Assembly (NCBI GenBank): GCA_024278755.1
Contig: JAJRSO010000038.1
Span: 124,001 to 188,000, forward strand
Source: Calditrichota bacterium
GTDB taxonomy: Bacteria > Calditrichota > Calditrichia > Calditrichales > Calditrichaceae
Length of the DNA: 64,000 bases
Direction: 5' to 3'
Shown: positions 36,559 to 45,393 of the stretch, piece after piece
Position numbering within the stretch: position 1 is the first letter of the stretch
Layout: every line of letters begins with the position of its first letter
The notes under the pieces: model-generated
Seen by the model: only the letters and a program-made list of their open reading frames with translations
Database searches by the model: none
Told to the model about the DNA's origin: nothing
Program-made: the position numbers and the translations under genes

Positions 36559-37704
36559 TTGAAGGGATTTGGCTATCAGGATGCTATACAAATTGAAAAC
36601 CGGGAGTTTCGTATCCATACCGGTTGTGAACCTGATAAAAAGCGCATTGTTTGTGAAGTGTTCGAAGAAGGCCGCTATGTGTATAGCCTGGTGGATTCGT
36701 ACAATGTCCGCCCTCCGGAATCCGATTCCATTCAGGAGGTCTATCTTAAAAATATTACTTCCGATTTGCACCAGTCCATAATGGACGAAATAAAAGTCCT
36801 CTTTTATGCTTTCGAGAAACTAAAATCCGTTAAAGACGCCCAGCCGCATTACCGCCTTGGAAAACTGTTTTTAGCGCGCAATTTTTTTGACGAAGCGGTG
36901 GTCTGTTTTAATAATGCCATACGTTTGAAGTCCGACTATATCCGGGCCTACCAACAACTCGCCATTACCTATCTGAAAATGCAGAAGCAGGATCAGGCGG
37001 TGGAAACCTGTAATACCGTTCTGGAACAACATCCGGATTTTCCCGATATTCTCGATTTACTTGCGGTTATCTATACCCATATAGGCGCTTACGAAAAAGC
37101 GAAAAATGCTTTGCAGAAGGCGATTGAAATTAAACCCGATTACCTGGAATCACAGTTTAATCTCGGTACGGTGCTGTTTTTATCAACCCTGACCGATGAA
37201 GATGAAAATATTGTCATTCCGGTGCGTATCATGCGCATGATAAACCAAATCCGTGAACTTGATGTTTACCAGGATGAAACCTGGCAGAGCCGCTTTGAAG
37301 AGTTGGAAGAAACGATAAAATCACGGGTCAAAAATGAGATAGTAACGATTCTGCTTCAGTTTCAGATTTATTTTATCATGGCTAAAGATACGGTGGGCTC
37401 CTCACTTGATTTTTTTCTGATTAAATTTATGTTCGGCGGAAAAGAAATGAATCAGGAGGAGATGGAATACTATGAAAAACAAATCAGCGAAGAAGCGGCC
37501 AGCCATGAAGGATTTGCCGATTACTGGAACGAAATGGGCATCGTTCATCTGATTCAGTGCCGGGATTTTTTTTTAAAAGCAGTCAATGAATTTGAAGAAG
37601 CAGTCAAAATCAATCCGAAATATGCCGATGCCAAACAAAACCACGGTTTAATTAAAAACAATAAAAAAGGATTTTTAATTCTACTCAGAGCTATCCTGAA
37701 ATAA
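36559..37704 (+). CDS. Tetratricopeptide-repeat protein
   Basis: 381 residues from a TTG start (GGAG 8 nt upstream). Residues 100-220 carry TPR units (HYRLGKLFLARNFFDEAVVC, AYQQLAITYLKMQKQDQAVE, LAVIYTHIGAYEKAKNALQK) and another lies near the C-terminus (FLKAVNEFEEAVKINPKYAD). The first 75 residues are a separate small domain with no match I recognise. No signal peptide, so probably cytoplasmic and used as a scaffold. The NtrC-type gene begins 4 nt after the stop, so the two are likely co-translated. Confidence 0.85.
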   Translation: MKGFGYQDAIQIENREFRIHTGCEPDKKRIVCEVFEEGRYVYSLVDSYNVRPPESDSIQEVYLKNITSDLHQSIMDEIKVLFYAFEKLKSVKDAQPHYRLGKLFLARNFFDEAVVCFNNAIRLKSDYIRAYQQLAITYLKMQKQDQAVETCNTVLEQHPDFPDILDLLAVIYTHIGAYEKAKNALQKAIEIKPDYLESQFNLGTVLFLSTLTDEDENIVIPVRIMRMINQIRELDVYQDETWQSRFEELEETIKSRVKNEIVTILLQFQIYFIMAKDTVGSSLDFFLIKFMFGGKEMNQEEMEYYEKQISEEAASHEGFADYWNEMGIVHLIQCRDFFLKAVNEFEEAVKINPKYADAKQNHGLIKNNKKGFLILLRAILK

Positions 37705-37708
37705 TTTT

Positions 37709-39043
37709 ATGCCGCGTATTTTAGCCGTAGATAACGAAAACCGCATGTGCCGGTTGATAAAAACTTCCCTCGAGCTGGAAGGGTACCAGGTTGATATGGC
37801 CTTTTCCGGCGGGGAAGCCCTTACGAAAATTTCGAATACCGAATATGATATTGTTATCACCGATTTAAAAATGGAACCTGTCGGCGGGATGGAAGTGTTG
37901 GAAAACGTACGTCAAAGCCAACCCCACTGCGAAGTGATAATGATTACGGCTTTTGCCGCCCAGGATACGGCGCTTGAGGCCATGAAAAAGGGCGCCAACG
38001 ATTATCTGATCAAACCGTTTCAAATGGATGAATTAAGCCTGCGCATCCGGCGGATTTTAAAACAAAAACAGATGGAGCAGGAAAACAAACGGTTGCGCGC
38101 CCGGGAAAAGCCGCCGCTTGTATTTCCGGGCATTATCGGTAAAAGCCGTGTAATGCGCCGTGTGTTTGAACAGATTGAGCAGGTAAGTCCCACGGAAACG
38201 GCTGTGCATATCCGCGGCGAAAGCGGCACCGGAAAAGATCTGGCCGCCAAAGCGGTGCATCTGAAAAGTCGGCGTAAAGAGGGGCCGTTTGTGACTATAA
38301 ATTGTGCCGCCTTGCCGGAAAACCTGCTGGAAAGCGAACTGTTCGGCTATGAAAAGGGCGCCTTTTCCGGAGCGCATAAGCAGAAGAAGGGGCTGTTTGA
38401 AACGGCTGAAAACGGTACTATCTTTTTGGATGAAATTGGCGACCTGCCAATGTCGTTGCAGGCTAAGTTGCTGCGCGTCCTGCAAAACAACGAAATCATC
38501 CATCTCGGCGGAACCGAGCCGGTTCAGGTTGATTTTCGGCTCATAACGGCGACCCATCGTAATCTGGAAGAGATGATTACCTCTCAGGATTTCCGTTCCG
38601 ATCTCTATTACCGCATCAATGTGTTTCCTATCGAAATGCCCCCGTTACGCGAACGCCGTGAAGATATTCCGGAACTGATTCAGTTTTTTATGAAGGATTT
38701 TCCCGACAAAACCCTCACCGCACAGGCGCGGCTGCAATTAATGGAATATGATTTCCCAGGCAATATCCGGGAACTGCAAAATATCCTGGCCCGTACGGCC
38801 ATTAGCGCCGAACCGCTAATTGAGGCCTTTCAGTTGCCTCGGGGAAACGTAACGGCAAGTCCCGAAAGCGGAACTGCATGGGAAACGCTTCCCGATGAAG
38901 GCATTCAATTAGACGAACTGGAAAAGAAACTCATTATTGCCGCGATAGATAAAGCAATGGGCAATAAGAGCCGGGCAGCGGAACTGCTGGGCATTACACG
39001 GCGGCGGCTCTATTCGATGATGGAGCGTTTTGGGATTAAGTAA
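37709..39043 (+). CDS. NtrC-family sigma-54-dependent response regulator
   Basis: 444 residues: receiver domain (1-120) with phosphoacceptor Asp52 in VITDLKM; AAA+ domain (about 140-370) with Walker A GESGTGKD, the sigma-54-contact loop as GAFSGAH (Ser in place of Thr in GAFTGA) and Walker B TIFLDEIGDLP; and a Fis-type helix-turn-helix at the C-terminus (NKSRAAELLGITRRRLYSMM). It activates RpoN-dependent promoters when phosphorylated. No cognate kinase, rpoN or obvious -24/-12 promoter was seen nearby, so targets are unknown. Confidence 0.95.
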   Translation: MPRILAVDNENRMCRLIKTSLELEGYQVDMAFSGGEALTKISNTEYDIVITDLKMEPVGGMEVLENVRQSQPHCEVIMITAFAAQDTALEAMKKGANDYLIKPFQMDELSLRIRRILKQKQMEQENKRLRAREKPPLVFPGIIGKSRVMRRVFEQIEQVSPTETAVHIRGESGTGKDLAAKAVHLKSRRKEGPFVTINCAALPENLLESELFGYEKGAFSGAHKQKKGLFETAENGTIFLDEIGDLPMSLQAKLLRVLQNNEIIHLGGTEPVQVDFRLITATHRNLEEMITSQDFRSDLYYRINVFPIEMPPLRERREDIPELIQFFMKDFPDKTLTAQARLQLMEYDFPGNIRELQNILARTAISAEPLIEAFQLPRGNVTASPESGTAWETLPDEGIQLDELEKKLIIAAIDKAMGNKSRAAELLGITRRRLYSMMERFGIK

Positions 39044-39054
39044 AAGGATTTATG

Positions 39055-39609
39055 ATGAAAATAATCGATTTAACCCATACTATTTCCGCTAAAACACCGG
39101 TATTTCCAGGAACACCGCCGGTAAAAGTAAAAATCTTTGCCACAGTGGAAAAAGACGGTTTCCGCGAGAAGCTGTTTCAGATTGCTTCACATGTGGGCAC
39201 CCACATGGACGCCCCGGCGCATATGCTGGCCGGCGGCCGTTATCTGGATTCGCTTCCGGTAGACCGTTTTATGGGTAGCGCCATTGTGGTGGATGTACGG
39301 AATAGGGGGGGTATGGAATTAGGCCCCGAAGTGTTGGACGGCGTTCCGGAGGCGGATTTTATCCTGTTTCACAGCGGTTGGAGTGCAAAATGGGGAACAC
39401 CGGCGTATTTTAATTCTTATCCTTATCCCGGGGAAGCCCTTGCAAACGCGCTGGTAAAGCGCGGCGTCAAGGGAATCGGGATGGACACCATTTCGGCGGA
39501 TGCGGCGGACAGCGCAACCTTTGCTACGCACCATATTCTTTTGGGCCGCGAGGCGTTAATTATCGAAAATCTTACCAATCTTACGGCGTTGCCGGACCGG
39601 CCATTCTAA
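39055..39609 (+). CDS. Cyclase-family protein (kynurenine-formamidase-like)
   Basis: 184 residues starting at the second of two adjacent ATG codons, for which AAGGA has normal spacing. Motifs of the metal-dependent cyclase/formamidase family: IIDLTHTISAKTPVFPGTP, then SHVGTHMDAPAHMLAGG (the HxGTHxDxPxH metal site) and GIGMDTISAD. Members hydrolyse amides or cyclic substrates such as N-formylkynurenine, but no tryptophan-degradation gene is nearby, so the substrate is open. It lies 11 nt after the regulator gene, possibly in the same operon. Confidence 0.9.
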   Translation: MKIIDLTHTISAKTPVFPGTPPVKVKIFATVEKDGFREKLFQIASHVGTHMDAPAHMLAGGRYLDSLPVDRFMGSAIVVDVRNRGGMELGPEVLDGVPEADFILFHSGWSAKWGTPAYFNSYPYPGEALANALVKRGVKGIGMDTISADAADSATFATHHILLGREALIIENLTNLTALPDRPF

Positions 39610-39690
39610 TTTATCGCCCTTCCTTTAAAAACGGAAGAAGCGGACGGCGATCCGGTGCGAGCTATTGCTATCATATAATAGGGAAAACGA

Positions 39691-40254
39691 ATGCTAAAAC
39701 GATGCGCCTGGGTACCGAGTAATGATGTGTTGTACCAGCAATACCATGATAGAGAGTGGGGCGTTCCGGTTTATGAAGACCGTTTGATTTTTGAATTTTT
39801 ATGTCTCGAAGCCTTTCAGGCCGGGCTCAGTTGGCGCATAGTGCTGTACAAGCGGGAGAACTTCCGCAGAGCTTTTGAAAATTTTGATCCCCAAGTAGTG
39901 GCCCGTTTTAATGAAACTAAAATTCAGGAATTGTTGAAGAACGCGGGCATTATCCGCAACCGTTTAAAAGTGCGGGCGGCCGTGAATAACGCCCAAAAGT
40001 TTTTGGAAGTGCAGCGGGAATTCGGCCGCTTTTCCGACTATATCTGGCGCTTTACCGGGGGGCGGCCTCTTGTGAACCACTGGAAATCAACGGAGGACAT
40101 TCCGACCAGCACCGAACTATCCGATGCCATCAGCATAGATTTAAAGCGACGCGGGTTTAAGTTTATGGGTACGACCGTGGTGTATGCCCATATGCAGGCC
40201 GCGGGCATGGTGAACGACCACACGACCGACTGTTTTCGGCACGGAGAAGTTTAG
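39691..40254 (+). CDS. tag: DNA-3-methyladenine glycosylase I
   Basis: 187 residues, the usual length of TagI. CAWVPSNDVLYQQYHDREWG with the zinc-binding Cys5 and His, then LEAFQAGLSWRIVLYKRENF, the helical core, FKFMGTTVVYAHMQAAGMVN and the zinc-ligand end DHTTDCFRH. It excises 3-methyladenine from DNA as the first step of base-excision repair. It lies 81 nt after the cyclase gene and is followed by a MITE-like repeat. Confidence 0.95.
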   Translation: MLKRCAWVPSNDVLYQQYHDREWGVPVYEDRLIFEFLCLEAFQAGLSWRIVLYKRENFRRAFENFDPQVVARFNETKIQELLKNAGIIRNRLKVRAAVNNAQKFLEVQREFGRFSDYIWRFTGGRPLVNHWKSTEDIPTSTELSDAISIDLKRRGFKFMGTTVVYAHMQAAGMVNDHTTDCFRHGEV

Positions 40255-40337
40255 ATAAAAGACAAAAGAATCTATTAAATTAGCATAATTTTGATATTAA
40301 AACCTATTTTTTGCCTGTCGGTTTTTACATTTTTATG

Positions 40338-40471
40338 ATGAGTTCACTATAAAAAACACGAATTCCACGAATTTCACGAATTTACACGAATCTATTTAAT
40401 GTAATTTCAATAAAAACAATCCGTGTCTTTCTGTGGAAATCAATGGCTATGCCTTTTTAGACTGGACTCAT
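40338..40471. repeat. MITE-like interspersed repeat, copy 2 (in the 40255-40617 intergenic region)
   Basis: About 134 bp, starting ATGAGTTCACTATAAAAA and ending TTTTTAGACTGGACTCAT. It is collinear with copies 1 and 3 but has one additional CACGAATTT-like unit (three tandem CACGAAT units instead of two). It lies between the glycosylase gene and kdsA; the rest of the gap is A/T-rich with no other feature apart from GGAG before kdsA. Confidence 0.8.
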
Positions 40472-40617
40472 TTATTTTTTTAAAGTAGATAGCGATCACT
40501 GCAGCGGTTGTTTCGCATTTTGTAAATGGGCTTGTACTTACAGATTTTCAATAGTTTGTGTCGTGTACTGAAATAGATTAAATTTATGAATTATTGAATT
40601 TCATAACGGAGAAAAAG

Positions 40618-41444
40618 ATGCAGGCAATAAAAACAGGGCAGGTAGAATTTGGTGAGGGAAAACCGCTGGTGTTGATCGCCGGTCCCTGTGTAGTGGAATC
40701 GGAACAACTGGTGATGAACGTTGCGGAATACATGGTGGAATTGTGCCATCGGCTTAATATCCCTTATATTTTTAAAGCATCATACGTAAAAGCCAACCGC
40801 ACCAGTATCAATTCCTTTATCGGGCCCGGACCCGTTGAGGGCCTCAACATTCTGCAAAAAGTAAAAACGCAGTTCAATGTACCCATTTTAACCGATATTC
40901 ATCATCCGCAGGAAGCGTCTGTTGCCGCCGAAGTCGCGGACGTCCTGCAAATACCGGCATTCTTAAGCCGTCAAACCGATCTGCTGACAGCCGCCGGACG
41001 TACCGGAAAAATAGTCAATATTAAAAAAGGACAGTTTCTCTCTCCGTTTGATATGGCCAATGCGGCAAAAAAACCGCCTCCACCGGAAACAATCAAATCC
41101 TGCTTACCGAGCGCGGCACCACGTTTGGCTACAATAATCTGGTAGTGGATTTTCGCGGTTTTATGGAAATGAATAAAACCGGTTACCCTGTTATTTACGA
41201 TGTTACACATTCGTTACAACGTCCCGCCGCTTCAGGCAATATTTCCGGCGGACAACCGGAATATGTAAAACAGATGGCGTTGGCGGCAATCGCCACGGGA
41301 ACTTTAAGCGGCTTATTTATCGAAACACATCCCCAACCGAAAAAAGCGCTATCCGATGCACAATCCATGCTGCCTATGGAGCAGACGGAAGACCTGTTGC
41401 AGGCGATAAAAACAATGGAAGAAACGGTAAAAACAATTTATTAA
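40618..41444 (+). CDS. kdsA: KdsA, 3-deoxy-D-manno-octulosonate-8-phosphate synthase, with a -1 frameshift at an A7 tract
   Basis: Condenses arabinose-5-phosphate with PEP, the first committed step to KDO. ATG 40618 is preceded by CGGAG at normal spacing. The N-terminal 150 residues have VLIAGPCVVES, YIFKASYVKANRTSINSF and IVNIKKGQFLSPFDMANAAK. After AAT GCG GCA AAA AAA (A7 tract 41067-41073) the frame turns into CCG CCT CCA and ends at 41145. One base back, the sequence continues as KKTASTGNNQILLTERGTTF, then GYNNLVVD, GYPVIYDVTHSLQRP and the normal C-terminus to 41444. One more A, or -1 slippage on A-AAA-AAA, restores a 275-residue protein of family length. Every catalytic motif survives, so a working gene with a sequencing error or slippage is more likely than a pseudogene. 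Confidence 0.9.
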
Positions 41445-41506
41445 GTCGTTTATTGGGCCGGTATCTGGCGCTGCAAGGCTAAACGAAGTTAACCAAAGAG
41501 GATATT

Positions 41507-42025
41507 ATGCGTTTTAAATTGCAAAAAATTAAGTGGATACTTATGGATGTGGACGGCGTTATGACCGATGGCAGCATCACTTACGCCTCTTCCGGCGAAG
41601 AGATAAAAACCTTTAATGCTCAGGATGGGGCCGGAATTAATCTGGCGCATATGGCCGGATTGCACACGGGAATCATTACCGGCCGGAAATCCGAAATGGT
41701 ACAGCGCCGAATTCGCGATTTAAAATACGACTATTTTAAAGAAGGCGTATCCCGTAAGGCGGCCATGTATGAGAAATTTAAACAGGAGTTTGGCGTCAGT
41801 GACGATCAGGTTTGTTATATGGGGGATGATTTTGCTGATTTGGGTATTTTGTTACAGGTAGGATTTAGTGTGGCGCCCTCCAATGCCCGCGATGAAATTA
41901 AAGCTGTTTGTGATTTTGTCACTCTTGCACCAGGCGGTTCCGGGGCGGTTCGGGAGCTAATTGACAAGGTATTAAAAGCGCAGGGGAAACTGTTTTCGCT
42001 TTTCGAGCAGTTTAAAGAATTATAA
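41507..42025 (+). CDS. kdsC: KdsC, KDO-8-phosphate phosphatase (HAD family)
   Basis: 172 residues. HAD motif I is Asp14 and Asp16 in WILMDVDGVMTDGSI; motif II is TGRKSE; motif III and IV regions are VSRKAAMYEKF and VCYMGDDFADLGIL. The absence of a cap domain is typical of the tetrameric KdsC group. It dephosphorylates KDO-8-P, the product of KdsA encoded 62 nt upstream. AGAGGA precedes the ATG. Confidence 0.95.
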   Translation: MRFKLQKIKWILMDVDGVMTDGSITYASSGEEIKTFNAQDGAGINLAHMAGLHTGIITGRKSEMVQRRIRDLKYDYFKEGVSRKAAMYEKFKQEFGVSDDQVCYMGDDFADLGILLQVGFSVAPSNARDEIKAVCDFVTLAPGGSGAVRELIDKVLKAQGKLFSLFEQFKEL

Positions 42026-42138
42026 GACGGAAAATCTTTAATCGGATTGTCCGTGACGCAGAGCGGTAAAAATCTATCAAACCGTGTGGTTCTATCTTTT
42101 ATGGAAACTAATTATCCGGTAAATCGTAAAGGCTTTTT

Positions 42139-42978
42139 ATGAAAATCAAGAAAACCGGTTTTTTTATTTTATTACTGAGCGTTACAACCGGATTCGCCCA
42201 AATCCGGGTAGTCATTGCCGATTTTAAAAATGAAAGTTCGGTAATATTTCTGGATTCATGGGAGCGCAATGTACCGGATATGCTGCAATCCGCCTTATCC
42301 CGTTCGGATAAGATTACGATATTGCAACGTAAAAAACTGGATGCGGTTTTCGAGGAACAAAAACTGGCTTTGGCCGGATTCTCGGAAGACAGCGCTTTGG
42401 TAAAGCAGATTGGCAACCTGGCCGCCGCCGATGTAATCCTCTCGGGCAGTATTTATAAAACGGGCAAAAAATACCGCATTAATGTGAATATTACGCGGGT
42501 TAAAACAACCCGTGTAATCACCGAAATTGCCGAAGCGCCCGATTACAGGCATCTGGAAGAGATGATGGATATTCTGGCAAATAATATTGCGTTCCAACTG
42601 ACTGGGAATAAAAAATATATACAAAAAAAAGTGATTGCCGATTATCCGACACTCTACTTTGCCTCCGCTGCCGGTGGGTTTTTACTGACAGCCGCATTGT
42701 TTAACGGTCAGTATCGGAATAATCTGGATAAGTATAAAGCAAATACAAATATTAGTAAATTTGATATCTATTATGATAGGGCCAATTCCGCACATAAACT
42801 GATGGTCTTAACAACCAGTCTTGGAGTAGCGGCCATTGCAGGCGCGGCCTACTGCTGGATTGGCAACATGACCGGGGGCGCCGTAAAAGCGCACCCACAA
42901 AATGAAATAAAAATTGAGCCGGGAGTAAGCTGGTTTCCGGGAGAAGGGGGGCGATTAAGTGTTAACATATCTTTTTAG
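42139..42978 (+). CDS. CsgG/FlgO-like secreted or membrane-anchored protein, function unknown
   Basis: 279 residues with a signal peptide (MKIKKTGFFILLLSVTTGFA). Residues 20-150 resemble the CsgG/curli-assembly-like alpha/beta domain: IRVVIADFKNESS, DMLQSALSRSDKITILQRKK, LAAADVILSGSIYKTGKKYR and NVNITRVKTTRVI. The C-terminal part contains two hydrophobic segments (TLYFASAAGGFLLTAALF near 175 and a second near 225). No lipobox Cys, unlike true CsgG. It overlaps the next gene by 20 bp and sits between kdsC and kdsD. A role in envelope assembly is inferred only from context. Confidence 0.7.
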   Translation: MKIKKTGFFILLLSVTTGFAQIRVVIADFKNESSVIFLDSWERNVPDMLQSALSRSDKITILQRKKLDAVFEEQKLALAGFSEDSALVKQIGNLAAADVILSGSIYKTGKKYRINVNITRVKTTRVITEIAEAPDYRHLEEMMDILANNIAFQLTGNKKYIQKKVIADYPTLYFASAAGGFLLTAALFNGQYRNNLDKYKANTNISKFDIYYDRANSAHKLMVLTTSLGVAAIAGAAYCWIGNMTGGAVKAHPQNEIKIEPGVSWFPGEGGRLSVNISF

Positions 42979-43738
42979 CTTGCTTCTGCTGTTTGTTTTT
43001 GCCGGATGTTCCGATATCCCGCGGAACAATCTGTTAGATCCCAAAAATCCCGATGGATACGACGATTCTGTGATATTAATCGAAGCCTTTGTAAACACAA
43101 GTAGCGCCATTCCCGGCGGTTACAGCGAAATGGCCGAAGCGGGTCTGGATGACGTGCAGTCTTTTTACGGTAACCGGGTTATTGTTGTAGAATATCACCG
43201 GGATATTCAGGAGTATGACGACTCGCTAAATACCGTGGCCACTAATATTCGCTTTACCGAACTGCACGATGTTTACACGGCCGGAAAAGAAATTCCCCGC
43301 GCTGTGCCCGATATATTTATCAATGGAGCCGAACGGCGGGTAAGCGGCGCTTCCGGCGCGTCTTCCGTGGCCGAACTGGTTCGTCAAAAAACGGCGCCTT
43401 TAATTGATATAAAAAATTTCATAAGTATAGATATTGAAGTGAAGTTTTTACACAGTGATGAACTACAGGTAACCTGTCGCATTGCGTCACTTGGCAATAA
43501 AGCGGCCGAAAATAAAAAACTGCGTCTAATTTATATTGGTGAAGAGGAAAACGACAAAACTTGGCGCGCGGTACAGGATATGGTAATGAGCGAAAACATG
43601 GCGGATATTTCTAAGGGCGGGATTGTAAAAGTAATATTTGAACCGTATTCATATACGCAGAAACCCGGAAAAATTGTGGTTGCGGTTACTTCTAAAAACG
43701 GACTGCAAATTGATCAGGCCATGGTAAAGGAGCTATAA
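42959..43738 (+). CDS. Lipoprotein with Omp28/thioredoxin-like region, function unknown
   Basis: 259 residues from a GTG start. Lipoprotein signal MLTYLFSLLLLFVFAGCSD gives lipidated Cys17, and DIPRNNLLDPKNPD directly after it is typical of FCB surface lipoproteins. Residues 40-140 resemble the thioredoxin-like Omp28 domain (VIVVEYHRDIQEYDDSLNTV, then IPRAVPDIFINGAERRVSGA), but the redox CxxC is missing (AGLDDVQSFYG at that place). The C-terminal half looks like a beta-sandwich. It overlaps the preceding gene by 20 bp and the next starts one base after its stop, so the three are co-translated. Confidence 0.7.
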   Translation: MLTYLFSLLLLFVFAGCSDIPRNNLLDPKNPDGYDDSVILIEAFVNTSSAIPGGYSEMAEAGLDDVQSFYGNRVIVVEYHRDIQEYDDSLNTVATNIRFTELHDVYTAGKEIPRAVPDIFINGAERRVSGASGASSVAELVRQKTAPLIDIKNFISIDIEVKFLHSDELQVTCRIASLGNKAAENKKLRLIYIGEEENDKTWRAVQDMVMSENMADISKGGIVKVIFEPYSYTQKPGKIVVAVTSKNGLQIDQAMVKEL

Positions 43739-43739
43739 A

Positions 43740-44435
43740 ATGGCGAAATTAAAACTATGGATAGCATTGCTGCTTCCTGCCGTTTATATTTCCTGTTCGG
43801 GCATAGACGATCTGATTTATGATCGCCATCCGGAACTGAGTGAAATGCAGATTTCTGCGTCTCGGGTTTCTCCGTTTGATACGGTCTATGCATCCATCGA
43901 AGCAAAAAACCCTATTGATGGTATTCTGGAATACAAATGGACGGTAAAAAACCTTGGAAACGGGAATAGTGTAAACAGCGCTATTGATGGCCCGGCTGAC
44001 CTCGATTCTGTACGCTGGATTGCGCCTATTGCCGGAGGGTTTTATGAACTGAAAGTAACTGTAAGCAATACGGCAAAAAAATCTACTGCCGCCAAACAGA
44101 TAGAAGTAATTGTAAGCGATAAGCCGGTGGTTGATTTGCGCAAACCGGTTTCGGGCGCGTATTTTACTGCCGGACAGTCGATATTAATTGAAGCGCGGGC
44201 CGAACATGTCAACGGTCTTTCATGGGTTAAGGCTTTTATACAAGATAGTTTAATCGGGCAAAGCAGTCAGAATACCAGTGGTATCTATCCGTTCAGCGCG
44301 CTTGCCACAAACAATATGGTAGGAAAAACAATCGTTCGTATCGAAGCAAAAACCGCTTTTGTCGAACAGGCCGGAGCGGATAGTGTGGAAATTGAAATTG
44401 GTGGAATAATACCGGGGAAAAATGGACATAAATAA
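43740..44435 (+). CDS. Lipoprotein with Ig/PKD-like domains, function unknown
   Basis: 231 residues. Signal MAKLKLWIALLLPAVYISCS suggests lipidation at Cys19. Two beta-sandwich segments follow: one PKD-like (about 35-125, with LEYKWTVKNLG, RWIAPIAGGFYELKVTVSNT) and one Ig-like (about 130-225, with PVSGAYFTAGQSILIEARAE). No catalytic motif. The last 14 bases overlap the start of kdsD, so it is embedded in the KDO/LPS operon. It may be a structural component of the envelope; no named family is recognised. Confidence 0.7.
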   Translation: MAKLKLWIALLLPAVYISCSGIDDLIYDRHPELSEMQISASRVSPFDTVYASIEAKNPIDGILEYKWTVKNLGNGNSVNSAIDGPADLDSVRWIAPIAGGFYELKVTVSNTAKKSTAAKQIEVIVSDKPVVDLRKPVSGAYFTAGQSILIEARAEHVNGLSWVKAFIQDSLIGQSSQNTSGIYPFSALATNNMVGKTIVRIEAKTAFVEQAGADSVEIEIGGIIPGKNGHK

Positions 44436-45393
44436 AATAATAGAAATAGGGCGCAAAGTTATTCGTATCGAACAAGAAGCGGTTGCCGCTGCCGAGACGC
44501 GTATCGGCGAAAATTTTGCCAGAGCCGTTGAACTAATTTTGCAAAGCAGCGGAAGGGTAATGGTCACCGGTATGGGAAAGTCCGGCGCCATCGGAAAAAA
44601 AATTGCCTCAACGTTAGCCAGCACAGGAACGACCGCGGCTTTTATGCATCCGGCTGAAGGGATTCATGGCGATCTGGGGATGATCCTGAAAACAGATGTG
44701 GTGATTGCCATATCCAAAAGCGGGGAGACGGATGAACTCGTTCATCTGTTGCCTAGTTTCAAACGGCTCGAAGTGCCGCTGATTGCCATGACAGGAAAAA
44801 AAGAATCGACCCTGGCCCGTTATGCGGACGCCGTGCTGGATATCGGTGTAAAAGAAGAAGCCTGTCCCAACGATTTAGCGCCTACGGCCAGCACAACCGT
44901 CACTCTTGCCGTTGGAGATGCCCTGGCGGTAGCGCTTTTGGAAAGCAGGGGGTTCTCAAAAGAAGATTTTGCCATTTTACATCCCGGCGGGGCTTTGGGT
45001 AAAAAACTGCTGCTTCGTGTTTCGGATATTATGGAAAGCGGTGAACTCTTGCCGTCCTGCCGACCGTCCGATCCAATGCGGACGGCAATCATGGAAATGG
45101 CCCATAAGAGAGGCATTTGCCCGGTCGTCGATGACGATCGAAAACTGCTGGGAGTGTTAACCACCGGCGATTTGAATCGCCTCATTGAAAAGACCGAAAA
45201 ATTTTCCTCTATTCCAGCTGCCGAGGTTATGAATCGCTCCCCCAAATTTGTTTACAAAGACGACCTGGCCAGCATCGCCTATCGTGAAATGGAAAAGCAC
45301 CGCATCATTAGTATGCCGGTTTTAGATAAGGAGCGCCGGCTAACCGGAGTGCTTCATCTGCATGATTTAATGCGCGAGGGAATTTCGGGATGA
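44422..45393 (+). CDS. kdsD: KdsD, D-arabinose-5-phosphate isomerase
   Basis: 323 residues: an SIS domain (about 40-170: VMVTGMGKSGAIGKKIASTL, FMHPAEGIHGDLGMI, AISKSGETDELVHLLP, PNDLAPTASTTVTLAVGDAL) followed by two CBS domains (about 205-320: MRTAIMEMAHKRGICPVVDD, then VLDKERRLTGVLHLHDLMR). This is the KdsD/KpsF architecture. It converts ribulose-5-phosphate to arabinose-5-phosphate for KdsA. It overlaps the previous gene by 14 bp and the next by 4 bp. Confidence 0.95.
   Translation: MDINKIIEIGRKVIRIEQEAVAAAETRIGENFARAVELILQSSGRVMVTGMGKSGAIGKKIASTLASTGTTAAFMHPAEGIHGDLGMILKTDVVIAISKSGETDELVHLLPSFKRLEVPLIAMTGKKESTLARYADAVLDIGVKEEACPNDLAPTASTTVTLAVGDALAVALLESRGFSKEDFAILHPGGALGKKLLLRVSDIMESGELLPSCRPSDPMRTAIMEMAHKRGICPVVDDDRKLLGVLTTGDLNRLIEKTEKFSSIPAAEVMNRSPKFVYKDDLASIAYREMEKHRIISMPVLDKERRLTGVLHLHDLMREGISG

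Noticed and set aside
41067-41100. Programmed -1 frameshifting in kdsA with a stimulatory hairpin
   Set aside because: The slippery heptamer is present but I see no strong downstream stem-loop or upstream Shine-Dalgarno-like stimulator, so I do not claim programmed frameshifting.
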